Positions 15,636 through 25,221 are shown, counted from the first letter of the stretch. The stretch is 64,000 nt of DNA from Methylobacter marinus A45 (GCF_000383855.1 NZ_KB912877.1:2740579-2804578), one strand, 5' to 3'. Notes: generated by a model not told the origin, from the sequence alone. Numbers and translations: made by a program.

Positions 15636-16730
15636 ATGAAAAAACTCACCCGATTGACCTGCGTACTGTTATTGGCAAGTCTCGAGGCTTTGGCAGATGA
15701 TAGCTCGCATTTTGACGTATTAGCGAATCTGGAAACAGGTCCGGGCAATGTGACAGCGACTGCTGACGGACGAGTCATCATGAGCCAGCACCCGTTTTAT
15801 CAACCCGAATATACGGTCGTTGAGTATAAGGATCAAAAACTGGTGCCATTTCCTTCACACGACTTGGCGGCCACAGACTCGACTGCAGCCTTGAAGCTGG
15901 ACTCGGTGTTAGGCATACGATCCGATGCCAATGGCGTGGTGTGGATGTTGGACAATGGCATGCGCAGCGGTGTGACACCGAAACTGGTCGGCTGGAATAC
16001 CAAAACCAATAAACTGCAGCGTTTGATTTACCTGCCTGCCCCTATCGCGCCCAAAGATGCGTTCGTCAATGATTTTGCTTTGGATACCCAACACAGCCAC
16101 GCTTTTATTAGCGACCCGGCGGGTGGCAATAACGCCGCATTGATTGTGGTCAACCTCTATACCGGTGCCGCGCGGCGTGTGCTGGAAGGCCATGCCAGCG
16201 TGCTCCCGGAAAATGTCGATCTCATCATCGATAACGTGCCCATTCAGTTAGCAACCCCGTCAGGCGAAAAAGTCAGGCCGCACATCGGGGTGAATCCCAT
16301 CACCGAAGATTTGACCAACGAATGGGTTTATTTTGGACCGATGCATGGCCTCAGTCTTTACCGGATTAAAGCAGCCGACTTGATTAACGAGAGTTTAACC
16401 GCCGAGCAACTCGCCAACCGGGTTGAGCGTTATAGCGACAAACCCATTTCCGACGGTATCAGCATCGACAAGCAGAATAATATTTATTTGGGTGATCTCA
16501 CCAATAATGCCATTGGCATCATCGGTTCTGACCGCAAATACCGACAACTCGCCCAGGACCCAAGATTGTCCTGGGTCGATTCATTCAGTTTTGGCCCCAA
16601 TGGGCAGTTGTATGCGGTGGTCAACCGATTGCACCGCTCTGCCATGCTGAACGGTGGGGATGCCCAGTCGAAACCGCCTTACTATTTGTTGCAAGTCAAA
16701 GCCCTGGCTGCCGGCCTGCCAGGACGTTAA
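15636..16730 (+). CDS. Major royal jelly/Yellow-family secreted propeller protein
   Basis: 364 residues with a signal peptide ending near ALADDS. Repeated blades such as ILNDFALDTQHSHAFISDPAG-like and GISIDKQNNIYLGDLTNNAI fit the bacterial MRJP/Yellow (dopachrome tautomerase-related, SMP-30-like) six-bladed propeller. It is probably periplasmic; such proteins bind small ligands or act as lactonases. An AGGGGA precedes the ATG. Its stop codon overlaps that of the convergent LysR gene by a few bases, and both sit next to the pxm operon, which suggests shared control but does not prove it. Confidence 0.8.
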   Translation: MKKLTRLTCVLLLASLEALADDSSHFDVLANLETGPGNVTATADGRVIMSQHPFYQPEYTVVEYKDQKLVPFPSHDLAATDSTAALKLDSVLGIRSDANGVVWMLDNGMRSGVTPKLVGWNTKTNKLQRLIYLPAPIAPKDAFVNDFALDTQHSHAFISDPAGGNNAALIVVNLYTGAARRVLEGHASVLPENVDLIIDNVPIQLATPSGEKVRPHIGVNPITEDLTNEWVYFGPMHGLSLYRIKAADLINESLTAEQLANRVERYSDKPISDGISIDKQNNIYLGDLTNNAIGIIGSDRKYRQLAQDPRLSWVDSFSFGPNGQLYAVVNRLHRSAMLNGGDAQSKPPYYLLQVKALAAGLPGR

Positions 16731-17662
16731 AGCACAATATCAAGCGAATCTATCATTCGGCCTATTGCTGCGATTTGTTCGCGCAGCCAGCAATGGGCCG
16801 GATCTTTTTCTCGCAATGGGTGCCAGATCATAACCAAGTCGTAATCCGGCAAATCGAGGGGCACCGGGAGAATATTCAATGCGACCATTTTGCTAAACGC
16901 CACGGCCAGGCGATAAGGTAAAGACAAAATCATGTCGGTCTGCGTAACGATCAAAGGCGCAGACAGGAAATGCGGCACGATCAGCTTAATTCGACGCTCC
17001 AGCCCCAGTTCCGCCAATTTGGCATCGATGACTCCGACCTGGCTGCCTGTTCGCGAAATGAGCATGTGCGGAGCGTCCAAATAGTGCTCCAGAATCGGAT
17101 TGGCGGAGATTTTGGGATGATTTTTACGTACCGCACAAGCCATGCGGTCCTTAAAGAGATGTTCACAAATCAAATGCGCGGGGGGCTCGAGTACCGAGGC
17201 AAAACCCAACACCACATCCAGACTGCCATTTTCCAATTGCATCATGGGAAATGCTGATTCGGTACGTTTGATATGAATGTCGACACCGGGGGCGGCTTGC
17301 TCGATTAAGCGGGATAAATCGGGTAGCAGCAAAAATTCCATGTAATCGGTCGCGGCCAGCGTAAAACGACGCTGACTGGATGCCGGGTCGAAGGCTTGCG
17401 GCGGTTCCAGTAGCCTTTCCATTTCCCGCAACAAGTTGCGTACCGGTTCCACTAAAGCCAATGCACGATCAGTGGGCTGCATGCCGTTTGGCGTTTTGAC
17501 CAGCAGCGGATCGTCAAGCTGTTGACGTAGGCGATGCAAGGTATGACTCATAGCCGATTGCGTGACAAACATGCGTTCGGCGGCCCGCGTGACATTGCGT
17601 TCCTGCATCAGCACATCGAAAGCCAACAATAGGTTCAAGTCGAAGCTGCGGAGATTGGACAT
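16727..17662 (-). CDS. LysR-family transcriptional regulator
   Basis: 311 residues. The N-terminal winged helix-turn-helix is clear (LNLLLAFDVLMQERNVTRAAERMFVTQSAMSHTLHRL), followed by a substrate-binding domain. Such regulators bind a small inducer and control divergent targets. It diverges from pxmABC across about 243 bases, making the methane-monooxygenase-like operon its likely target. GAGGATAG precedes the ATG. The inducer cannot be told from sequence. Confidence 0.92.
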   Translation of the reverse strand: MSNLRSFDLNLLLAFDVLMQERNVTRAAERMFVTQSAMSHTLHRLRQQLDDPLLVKTPNGMQPTDRALALVEPVRNLLREMERLLEPPQAFDPASSQRRFTLAATDYMEFLLLPDLSRLIEQAAPGVDIHIKRTESAFPMMQLENGSLDVVLGFASVLEPPAHLICEHLFKDRMACAVRKNHPKISANPILEHYLDAPHMLISRTGSQVGVIDAKLAELGLERRIKLIVPHFLSAPLIVTQTDMILSLPYRLAVAFSKMVALNILPVPLDLPDYDLVMIWHPLREKDPAHCWLREQIAAIGRMIDSLDIVL

Positions 17663-17905
17663 GGTCTATCCTCACTAAAAATTGGCTTCATGGTAACAAA
17701 AACCGTGAATGACCGGCATGAACGGTCTTGATGGTGCGATGAACCTTATACATTTAACAGCCGGACGATTTTCACCTACCTTAATCCCTCAGGCGTGTCG
17801 TCTAGCCTATACGGTTTACCCCCTCAGGCCAAGCCTCGGCTGGCGACGCGTCCAAATGATCATGCGACGACTGTCGTTCATTACAAGACTTTAGAGGGAT
17901 TCACT
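17663..17905. promoter_or_regulatory. Divergent control region between lysR and pxmA
   Basis: About 243 bases hold both promoters. An interrupted inverted repeat TGACCGGCATGAACGGTC is near 17711, a possible LysR-type site. No sigma-70 promoter with correct spacing is obvious. GAGGGA at 17894-17899 is the ribosome binding site that fixes the pxmA start at 17906. Confidence 0.4.
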
Positions 17906-18658
17906 ATGTCCGCACACATTCCTGTTTCAACCTTCAAGCCATACCGGGGCGAAAAAGCCCGGCTGGCACGCGCCTATGACTATCTGATTTTGGTCCTGGC
18001 GCTGTTTTTATTCATCGGTTCGTTTCACCTGCATTTCGCACTCACGGTCGGCGATTGGGACTTCTGGGTCGATTGGAAAGATCGACAATGGTGGCCTTTG
18101 GTGACGCCGTTGATCGGCATTACGTTTCCGGCCGCCGTTCAAGCCGTATTGTGGGATAAGTTTCGTTTGCCTTTGGGGGCTACCCTATGTGTCACAGCGT
18201 TATTGCTCGGCACCTGGGTTACCCGCGTATTTGCCTATCACTACTGGAACTATTTCCCCATCAACATGGTGTTGCCGGCTACGATGCTGCCGGGAGCCTT
18301 GGTTCTGGACGCTTTGTTAATGTTAACTAACAGCCTGACCATCACCTCCATCTTTGGCGGCGCCGCGTTTGCCTTGCTGTTTTACCCCAGCAACTGGCCG
18401 ATCTTCGGCATGTTCCACCAACCGGTCGAATACGCCAATAGCCAGCTCACCGTTGCCGATTTGTTCGGCTTTCAATACATTCGCACGGGCATGCCGGAAT
18501 ACCTCCGCATCATCGAGCGCGGCACCTTGCGAACCTACGGCCAATACGCAACACCCTTGTCAGCCTTTTGTTCGGCGCTGTTGTGTTCGCTGATGTACCC
18601 CTTATGGTGGCATATCGGCAAGTGGTTTGCCAGCACTCGATACCTGACCAAAATCTAA
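17906..18658 (+). CDS. pxmA: PxmA, divergent particulate methane monooxygenase A subunit
   Basis: 250 residues, close to the 247 of PmoA. Conserved family blocks are present: GDWDFWVDWKDR, TFPAAVQ, RLPLGATLC, YFPINMVLPA, FYPSNWPI and GTLRTYG. The sequence diverges from PmoA at many positions and the operon order is A-B-C, so it is PxmA rather than PmoA or AmoA. It is an integral inner-membrane subunit with several helices. I use the ATG at 17906 with its Shine-Dalgarno; the frame extends upstream to 17795 without support. PxmABC is thought to oxidise methane, perhaps under oxygen limitation with denitrification, but its role is not settled. Confidence 0.93.
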   Translation: MSAHIPVSTFKPYRGEKARLARAYDYLILVLALFLFIGSFHLHFALTVGDWDFWVDWKDRQWWPLVTPLIGITFPAAVQAVLWDKFRLPLGATLCVTALLLGTWVTRVFAYHYWNYFPINMVLPATMLPGALVLDALLMLTNSLTITSIFGGAAFALLFYPSNWPIFGMFHQPVEYANSQLTVADLFGFQYIRTGMPEYLRIIERGTLRTYGQYATPLSAFCSALLCSLMYPLWWHIGKWFASTRYLTKI

Positions 18659-18670
18659 GGAGCAGCCAAC

Positions 18671-19909
18671 ATGAAAACGCATTTTAAAACTTGGCTGCTA
18701 GCCTTAATCGGTCTGACTGTATTGTCCGGTTTGCCGATGTCATCCGCCCAGGCCCACGGCGAAAAAGCGCTGGAGCCATTCATTCGCATGCGGACTATAC
18801 AGTGGTACGACGTGCAATGGTCCACGCAAAAATTCAATGTCGATGATGAAGTCAGTGTCAGCGGCAAGTTCCATGTCGCTGAAGACTGGCCGATCAGCGT
18901 CCCCAAGCCGGAGGCTTCATTTTTGAATATCTCCACACCCGGCCCGGTTCTGATTCGGACTGAACGTTATTTAAACGGTAAGCCTTGGGTCAATTCGGTT
19001 GCGTTACAGCCCGGTGGCGATTATGAGTTCAAGGTGGTTCTGAAGGGCCGTTTACCGGGGCGCTATCACATTCACCCGTTTTTCAACCTGAAGGATGCCG
19101 GACAAGTCATGGGCCCCGGCGCCTGGCTGGAAATTGGCGGTGCAGCCTCTGACTTTAGCAACACTATCAAGACTATCAGCGGCGAAGCCATCGATATGGA
19201 AAGCTTCGGCCTGAGCAATGGTATTTTCTGGCATCTGTTTTGGGGCTTACTGGCTGCCGCTTGGTTGATCTGGTGGGTGTGCCGGCCCTTGTTCATCAGC
19301 CGTTATCGCATGTTGGAGGCTGGATTGGAGCATGAGCTCGTCACTAAAAATGACAAACTGATCGCCAAGCTGATACTGGTAGGCGTGCCGGTTTTAGTGC
19401 TGGTTCTGAATGAGATCACGGCCAACCGCTACCCGGATGCCATTCCGTTGCAGGCCGGGTTGGATCAAATTTTACCGCTACCGGCTCAGGTCAATGCCGG
19501 CACGGTCAACGTCGACACGCTGAAAGCGGAATACAACGTCGCACAACGGTCCATGGTACTGCAAGTCAAAGTCGACAACCGCAGCCAAAGCCCGGTAAGA
19601 ATTGGCGAATTCTCGACCTCCAATGTCCACTTCTTAAACCCTGCCTTGAGTTTGAGCGGCGTTATGACAGGTGATAACGATATCACAAGCCCAGGGCTGA
19701 GTATCGACGATGACAAACCGATAGAGCCGGGCGAGCAGCGGGTGGTTACCCTTATCGCACGCGATGCGGCCTGGGAATCCGAGAAACTCGATGGCTTGAT
19801 TCGGGATGCCGACAGCCGCATTGGCGGATTACTTTTCCTCTATGACGAACTGTTGGGCCAACGTTATATCTCCAGCATTTCCGCCGCCGTCATACCCAAA
19901 TTCAGTTAA
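18671..19909 (+). CDS. pxmB: PxmB, divergent particulate methane monooxygenase B subunit
   Basis: 412 residues. The signal peptide ends SAQA before H29, the mature N-terminal histidine that is a copper ligand in PmoB. HIH at 133-135 corresponds to the H137/H139 pair of Methylococcus PmoB, so the CuB ligand set is complete. H68 matches H72, but the residue aligned with H48 is glutamine (Q44, in RTIQWYD). Two cupredoxin-like periplasmic domains flank a membrane hairpin around residues 190-215 and 240-250. AAGGAG precedes the ATG and 12 bases separate it from pxmA. Confidence 0.94.
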   Translation: MKTHFKTWLLALIGLTVLSGLPMSSAQAHGEKALEPFIRMRTIQWYDVQWSTQKFNVDDEVSVSGKFHVAEDWPISVPKPEASFLNISTPGPVLIRTERYLNGKPWVNSVALQPGGDYEFKVVLKGRLPGRYHIHPFFNLKDAGQVMGPGAWLEIGGAASDFSNTIKTISGEAIDMESFGLSNGIFWHLFWGLLAAAWLIWWVCRPLFISRYRMLEAGLEHELVTKNDKLIAKLILVGVPVLVLVLNEITANRYPDAIPLQAGLDQILPLPAQVNAGTVNVDTLKAEYNVAQRSMVLQVKVDNRSQSPVRIGEFSTSNVHFLNPALSLSGVMTGDNDITSPGLSIDDDKPIEPGEQRVVTLIARDAAWESEKLDGLIRDADSRIGGLLFLYDELLGQRYISSISAAVIPKFS

Positions 19910-19924
19910 TTTTAGGAGACTAAC

Positions 19925-20698
19925 ATGGCTACTACATCTGAACATGTCGCAACATCGACAGAAAGCAGTAAATCATTGCCTTGGTATCTGATCGATTTAC
20001 CGCGCTATTTGAAAGGCTTTGGTTTATTGTCTGTCATCTACATCGGCCTGAGATTGTATCAGGGCGCATTTGCCGTATCCCACGGCCTGGACTCCACCGA
20101 GCCGGCTTTTGAGCAATACTGGATGCGGCTGTTTTATGTCGAACTCGTTATTATTACCTTGGTTGCCAGCGGATTCTGGGGCTACTTATGGCTTTCACGT
20201 GACCGGCAGTTGGATCAGCTGGAACCCAAGGAAGAAATTCGCCGCTATTTCACCCTCACCATGTGGATCAGCATTTATACCTTTGCAGTGTATTGGGCGG
20301 GCAGTTATTTTGCCGAGCAAGACAATTCCTGGCATCAGGTGGCGATCCGTGATACGCCGTTTACGGCCAACCATATCATCGAGTTTTATTTTAATTTTCC
20401 GCTCTATGTCATTCTGGGCGGTTGCGCCTGGTTATACGCCAGAACCCGCTTACCGTTATATGCTAAAGGCATTTCATTACCATTGACGTTAGCGGTATTT
20501 GGTCCGTTCATGATATTGGTCAGTGTGGGCTTTAATGAATGGGGGCACACCTTTTGGTTTAGGGAGGAGTTCTTTGCCGCTCCGATTCATTGGGGTTTCG
20601 TGATCGGCGTTTGGTTCGCTTTGGGCGTCGGCGGCATCTTGCTGCAAGGGGTTACCCGGCTGATTGAACTGTTAGACAAAATCGAAGATGCCGAGTAA
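19925..20698 (+). CDS. pxmC: PxmC, divergent particulate methane monooxygenase C subunit
   Basis: 257 residues with about six membrane helices. The metal-site motif is intact: D133, H137 and H150 in DNSWHQVAIRDT...ANH, matching D156/H160/H173 of Methylococcus PmoC. This D-H-H site is now viewed as central to activity. A GGAG precedes the ATG, and the gene follows pxmB by 15 bases. Being last in the operon, instead of first as pmoC is, confirms the pxm type. Confidence 0.94.
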   Translation: MATTSEHVATSTESSKSLPWYLIDLPRYLKGFGLLSVIYIGLRLYQGAFAVSHGLDSTEPAFEQYWMRLFYVELVIITLVASGFWGYLWLSRDRQLDQLEPKEEIRRYFTLTMWISIYTFAVYWAGSYFAEQDNSWHQVAIRDTPFTANHIIEFYFNFPLYVILGGCAWLYARTRLPLYAKGISLPLTLAVFGPFMILVSVGFNEWGHTFWFREEFFAAPIHWGFVIGVWFALGVGGILLQGVTRLIELLDKIEDAE

Positions 20699-20705
20699 GT
20701 TCCTC

Positions 20706-21935
20706 ATGAGCATAACCGTGGCCCTCGCTCAACCGCGCCGGTTACATTATGCTTGGGTCGTGTTAGCGGTGACATTCCTGTGCTTGTTTGTCGCCGCTGC
20801 GCTTCGTGCCGTACCGGGCATCTTGATGTTGGCCTTGGAACATGAATTCGGTTGGAGTCGAGATGCAATCAGTGGCGCGGTATCTCTCAATTTGTTGTTG
20901 TTTGGTCTATCCGGGCCGTGGCTGAGGCGATGGATGGATATCTATGGAGCAAAGTGTGTCTGCTTGATCAGTATTGCGCTGCTAATCTTGGCAGCGGGGC
21001 TGTGCACTCTCATTCAGGAAATTTGGCAGTTCTACGTGCTCTGGGGGATCGTCGCCGGCATCGGAGCCAGCGGCACCTCAATTGTGTTGGGCTCTGCTTT
21101 GGTCAACCGCTGGTTTGTGGAACGACGCGGTCTTGCGCTGGGTATCCTCGGCGCGGCGTTTTCCTCCGGGCAGCTTATCTTTACGCCATGGGTGATGCAG
21201 ATTGACATGGTATACGGTTGGCGGCCTGCACTTCTGCTCTTGACCGGACTGATGGGTTTGTTGGTGTTGCCGTCGTCAGCATTATGGCTGGTTGACGAAC
21301 CTGCACAGAAAGGACTAAAGGCTTTGGGCCAGAATGACGCGGCAACCCGGACTGCAACGGCTGAATCTAATCCAATGCCTACAGTCATCGTTCAAGGCCA
21401 GTTTTGGTTATTGGCGATGAGCTTTGCAATTTGCGGCTTTACAACCTCAGGGCTATTTCAAACCCATCTGATCCCCCATGGTATCGAGCATGGTTTTACC
21501 GAAATGACCATGGCAATGTCGCTAGGCTTGATGGGGGCAACCGACATCTTGGGGACCCTCTTGTCCGGCTGGCTGTGCGACCGATTCAACAATCGTCGGT
21601 TATTGGCGAGTTACTACATGTTACGCGGCATCTCTTTGATCGGATTGCCGTTTGTCGAATCCAACGCAGAACTGATGCTGTTTTCCGTGGTGTACGGCCT
21701 CAATTGGCTTTCCACTGTTCCGGTCACTTCAGCGTTGGCCGCCGATTTATTCGGTAAACGCAATGTTGGGGTCGTATTTGGCTGGATCTGTTGCGCCCAT
21801 CAAATAGGGGCGGCATTAGCCGCTTATTCGGCAGGTTTTCTGCATAGTGTTCTCGGGAATTACAATCTGGCGTTTTTATGCTCGGGACTATTCGCATTAT
21901 TGGCAACGCTCATCGTCCTGAGGATTCGCGTTTAA
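20706..21935 (+). CDS. Major facilitator superfamily transporter
   Basis: About 409 residues, 12 predicted helices. The first half has the MFS loop 2-3 motif in diverged form (LRRWMDIYGAKCV) and the second half repeats it (LLSGWLCDRFNNRRL). It resembles the oxalate/formate antiporter-like (monocarboxylate) MFS group. An alternative ATG at 20688 overlaps pxmC by 11 bases; either way it is probably co-transcribed with pxmABC. The substrate is unknown; an exported or imported C1 or organic acid is a reasonable guess given the position. Confidence 0.85.
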   Translation: MSITVALAQPRRLHYAWVVLAVTFLCLFVAAALRAVPGILMLALEHEFGWSRDAISGAVSLNLLLFGLSGPWLRRWMDIYGAKCVCLISIALLILAAGLCTLIQEIWQFYVLWGIVAGIGASGTSIVLGSALVNRWFVERRGLALGILGAAFSSGQLIFTPWVMQIDMVYGWRPALLLLTGLMGLLVLPSSALWLVDEPAQKGLKALGQNDAATRTATAESNPMPTVIVQGQFWLLAMSFAICGFTTSGLFQTHLIPHGIEHGFTEMTMAMSLGLMGATDILGTLLSGWLCDRFNNRRLLASYYMLRGISLIGLPFVESNAELMLFSVVYGLNWLSTVPVTSALAADLFGKRNVGVVFGWICCAHQIGAALAAYSAGFLHSVLGNYNLAFLCSGLFALLATLIVLRIRV

Positions 21936-22296
21936 ACATTCATCATCGTCAGTTTTACCGCCCCAAATCTGAAAATTATCGATGTCAGCTAAGCATACAC
22001 ATGCAGACTTCCAAGGAAACAAGGTTTGGAGGACCGGTTTGGATCGCTTTTTGCCTGTCGATTGACTGACGTAGTTGTGCCAAAACCGGACTTTTGTAAT
22101 TGATGCCGAAAGCGTAAATTTCTGATCAAATGCCTTCATCCGCTGGTCTATTCAATGCATTGTGGTTGATGTCACTATTCGGCCATTTTGTATTTTCATC
22201 CGAATTGGATTGCTGATTGACTCTCTCCAGGGTATTGGCAATGTATTACCGGAGGAGGATACTTAGGATGACCTTTTTCCAAAATAGGCACAAATC
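21936..22296. other. Intergenic region
   Basis: About 360 bases with no convincing gene or RNA. A purine-rich GGAGGAGG near 22251 is not followed by a usable reading frame. Confidence 0.5.
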
Positions 22297-23241
22297 ATGA
22301 CCACTATTAAAAAGCTCAAATGGCTTTTATCGCTAGTGCTAATTTTCGGTGGATTTACGATTTATAAGTTATTTGGGGGGCTGGTCCATAATCCTGCCTA
22401 TCAAGAATATGAATGGATATTCAAAATCATTTCGGAATTTGGCCTGTTCGTATCCGTCGTCGTTTCGGTTGGTTACTTTCATCACTGGTTTATCGTTGCT
22501 GAAGAGCACAAGGAATCCGAAATAAGTTTGCGTGAAACTCTTTCCAAGTACGTCGATAGTATTTTGCTGAATTCCGTTAAAAGAGGATTTTCCGGTATCA
22601 CCAATAAAGAATTCGATTTCAGCCAAATCATGCAAGGATTAAAACCGGGGGATTATGTCTATTGGCTGATCACCTTCGACCCTCGCTTCAAAAACAAATC
22701 GCGGGAACTGGAGAATGGGATAAAAAATGGCGTGCATTTCAGGATGTTGATTTTAAAAGCTGATTGCCGCATCGGCGAATTGCGCGCAACGGAAACGACC
22801 GGCTTTAACCCGCACGAATTCAATGAATACTCCAAATTATTCAAAGTTACACTAGAAGATGTGATTAATCGTATAGGAAATAAGATAACAGGATCGTTAG
22901 GCGTTTTTGTTTACGACGGCCTGCCCTGCATTCCTCTATTCATTATCATCCGCAAAGAGTCCAGAAAAGTTGAAGTTTATAGCAGTTATTATTTAACCGA
23001 GCCGGTTTCGAAAATGCCTTATCTGCATTGGGAAACGGGGCTTAGTTTCAGCGAGCAGACTTCGTTCGAATCGGAGTGCTGGAATATGGCCGAACTGTTT
23101 CTCGACTATTTCAAGACACGCTGGGAGATGGAAAAAGAAAAACTTTATGGCGCCATAGGAAATGAAGTCGCCGAAAATAAAGATTTTATTTTTGCTCCAG
23201 CCTCAGCCAGAGAAAAATGTATTGAGCTTTTTATTGAATAA
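22297..23241 (+). CDS. Membrane protein with phospholipase D-like cytoplasmic domain (tentative)
   Basis: 314 residues. Two N-terminal membrane helices (WLLSLVLIFGGFTIYKLF and IISEFGLFVSVVVSVGYFHHW) precede a cytoplasmic domain of about 240 residues. Segments such as YVYWLITFDPRF, ENGIKNGVHFRMLILKADC and LGVFVYDGLPCIPLFIII follow the strand order of phospholipase D-like folds, but I see no HKD motif. It would therefore be an inactive or different domain. It is a single gene with no operon partners. Confidence 0.65.
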   Translation: MTTIKKLKWLLSLVLIFGGFTIYKLFGGLVHNPAYQEYEWIFKIISEFGLFVSVVVSVGYFHHWFIVAEEHKESEISLRETLSKYVDSILLNSVKRGFSGITNKEFDFSQIMQGLKPGDYVYWLITFDPRFKNKSRELENGIKNGVHFRMLILKADCRIGELRATETTGFNPHEFNEYSKLFKVTLEDVINRIGNKITGSLGVFVYDGLPCIPLFIIIRKESRKVEVYSSYYLTEPVSKMPYLHWETGLSFSEQTSFESECWNMAELFLDYFKTRWEMEKEKLYGAIGNEVAENKDFIFAPASAREKCIELFIE

Positions 23242-23795
23242 AACAACCTTCTCAAATTTTAGCCAAGTTAACCAGGATGGAACAAATCCGGCAACTATTT
23301 TGGGAAACGCGTAGCAATAGATAAAATCATGTCTAAAGTGTCTCAGTACCGCCGAATGTCTTTTTTGGGTCCGAGCCGTGTAAAAACGTATAACTGAACT
23401 TGGCAGAAGTGAAAATTACACCACTGATCAGTCAGAAATGAGTAATTTCTCAATGGTTGACTCCACACTAACCTGCGTTTGGCTCAACATTTAGAATAAT
23501 CACTCCACCACCTTCTCGATTTTTGCGTTTTTACACAACCTGGGTCGGGAGCGGCTATTCAATAATTCTCCTATTGGCTCATCGCCAGCATCCGCTTTGC
23601 CTATACCGAAACCGGGCAACCATTCAACCCAGTTCGCGAGCGATGCGCTTCACTGCATCGCCAAGCACCTGCTTCTGGCCAGAACATCCCATGCAGGATT
23701 CTAATTTCAGGAAGTCATTTTTAGCCCAATCCTGAATCCTTAATATCGAATACTTTCACACGCTCATACTTTTACACCCTTATACTCTACGGGCT
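23242..23795. other. Intergenic region with an inverted-repeat element
   Basis: No supported gene. GTGTAAAAACG at 23378-23388 and its complement CGTTTTTACAC at 23526-23536 frame about 140 bases, the outer flanks also being partly complementary. It could be a small MITE. Near 23746 the sequence GAATACTTTCACACGCTCATA recurs in similar form at 28127. Confidence 0.4.
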
Positions 23796-24425
23796 TTAAA
23801 TTGATATGAGCGAGGCGCGGTAACGAGCCAGATCCTCCACCGTATCGACATCCCATTGCTCTTCCAGTTCATGATGGCGAAAATGCAATTGTTTGATGCG
23901 GGTCCGGGTTTGTTCCAATACCTGTGATGTGCCCCAGAGCATATCGGTAAATAGTTCGGGGCAGGGCCGGTTCAGGCCGATCATGACATAACCGCCGTCT
24001 TCGGCAGGCGCCAGGACCAGGTCATGATCCTGGCGCAATGCCGTTACGGCTTGCTCCAGATCGGGTCCGGTCAAGGACGGACAGTCGCAGCCCATGAGCA
24101 AGGCGTGCGAATAGGTCGCCAGCGCCGATTCGAAGGCCCGGTGCATGCGCTCGCCCAGATCGCTGCCCTGTTGCTGCCTCAGTGCCAGACCATAGGCCGC
24201 CGCCGAGGCGCTGAAAAAATCGTCATCGATCGATGGCGCGCACCATAGTTGCACCGGGCATAACCGGCCTTGCGTCGCCCGTTTCAGCGTTGTTTCGCTG
24301 AGTTCAATATGAATCCCGGCCGCCTGCGCGGCGGTCAATGGCGGCGATAACCGCGTTTTCACCTGGCCCGGAACCGGCGCCTTGCAGAAGATCATTAATA
24401 CCGTGTCAGGATACTGGTAGGTCAT
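23796..24425 (-). CDS. TIGR04282-family transferase (rSAM/selenodomain-associated transferase 1)
   Basis: 209 residues with the family start LMIFCKAPVPGQVKTRLSPPLTAAQA and the nucleotide-sugar-type motifs LLMGCDCPSLT and APAEDGGYVMIGL. The fold is that of a nucleotide-diphospho-sugar transferase (DUF2064). The family occurs with a GT2-like partner and the radical SAM enzyme ArsS in arsenosugar or related biosynthesis. It is the last gene of a tightly packed four-gene unit; only four bases separate it from the hydroxylase. Confidence 0.85.
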   Translation of the reverse strand: MTYQYPDTVLMIFCKAPVPGQVKTRLSPPLTAAQAAGIHIELSETTLKRATQGRLCPVQLWCAPSIDDDFFSASAAAYGLALRQQQGSDLGERMHRAFESALATYSHALLMGCDCPSLTGPDLEQAVTALRQDHDLVLAPAEDGGYVMIGLNRPCPELFTDMLWGTSQVLEQTRTRIKQLHFRHHELEEQWDVDTVEDLARYRASLISI

Positions 24426-24429
24426 GCAA

Positions 24430-25221
24430 TCAGCCGCGTTTCAATGGTTTAAACGGCAACAGCAGCAGGCGCGTGAAGCTCAGGTCCTTCTGGCTGCGGT
24501 AGGCGTTCAGGCCGATCGGCATATTCGTGTGGCCGTATTTGGGGTCGGGCGTGTAGGTTTTGCAAAGCCTGTCCCACCATGAAATCGAAAAGCCGTAGTT
24601 GCTGTCCGTTTCGGTCGGAATTGTGGAATGGTGCACGCGATGCATGTCGGGGGTAATGAGCAGCCAGCGCAGCTTTTTGTCGATGGCCGGCGGGATGTTG
24701 ACGTTGCTGTGATTGAAGGTGGCCGCGCCGTTCAGGATAATCTCGAAGGCGATCACGCTCATGGGATGAGCGCCGATCATATAGATCCAGGCCACCTTGT
24801 AAAACATCGACAGCATGATTTCCAGCGGATGGAAGCGCACGGCCGTGGTTGCGTCGAACTCCAGATCGGTATGGTGGATCTGGTGCAGGCGCCAGAGCAG
24901 CGGCCATTTATGGGTAATAATGTGCTGGCAGTACAGGGCGAAATCGAGGGCCAGCAGTGTGATGATGATCGACAGCCAGGTCGGCGCGTGCCACAGGTTC
25001 AGCAGCCCCCAGCCGTTGTCGGCGGCGTGGACGGCGCTCAGATAGGCAATGCCGCCCAGCGTGACCCGCATGATCAGCATGTTGAACGCGGCCAGTCCCA
25101 GATTGATGGGCCAGCGTTGCCGGCGGCTGAGATGCAGCTTCCTTCGGGGGCTTAAACCTTCCCAGCCGATCATGGTTAAAAAAATGCCGAGCGCTGCCGA
25201 CAGACGAATCAGAGCTTCCAT
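24430..25221 (-). CDS. Sterol desaturase / fatty acid hydroxylase family protein
   Basis: 263 residues. Four membrane helices surround the di-iron histidine clusters of the family: HIITHKWPLLWRLHQIHH, FNHSN and HRVHH. It is expected to hydroxylate a lipid in the inner membrane. The start at ATG 25221 lies inside the end of the upstream transferase gene (13-base overlap), so translation is coupled. In this cluster it may modify a lipid linked to surface glycans; the substrate is not evident. Confidence 0.9.
   Translation of the reverse strand: MEALIRLSAALGIFLTMIGWEGLSPRRKLHLSRRQRWPINLGLAAFNMLIMRVTLGGIAYLSAVHAADNGWGLLNLWHAPTWLSIIITLLALDFALYCQHIITHKWPLLWRLHQIHHTDLEFDATTAVRFHPLEIMLSMFYKVAWIYMIGAHPMSVIAFEIILNGAATFNHSNVNIPPAIDKKLRWLLITPDMHRVHHSTIPTETDSNYGFSISWWDRLCKTYTPDPKYGHTNMPIGLNAYRSQKDLSFTRLLLLPFKPLKRG

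Noticed and set aside
17906..20698. Ammonia monooxygenase or canonical pmoCAB
   Set aside because: Gene order is A-B-C and the A subunit departs from PmoA and AmoA at many conserved positions; pxm fits better.
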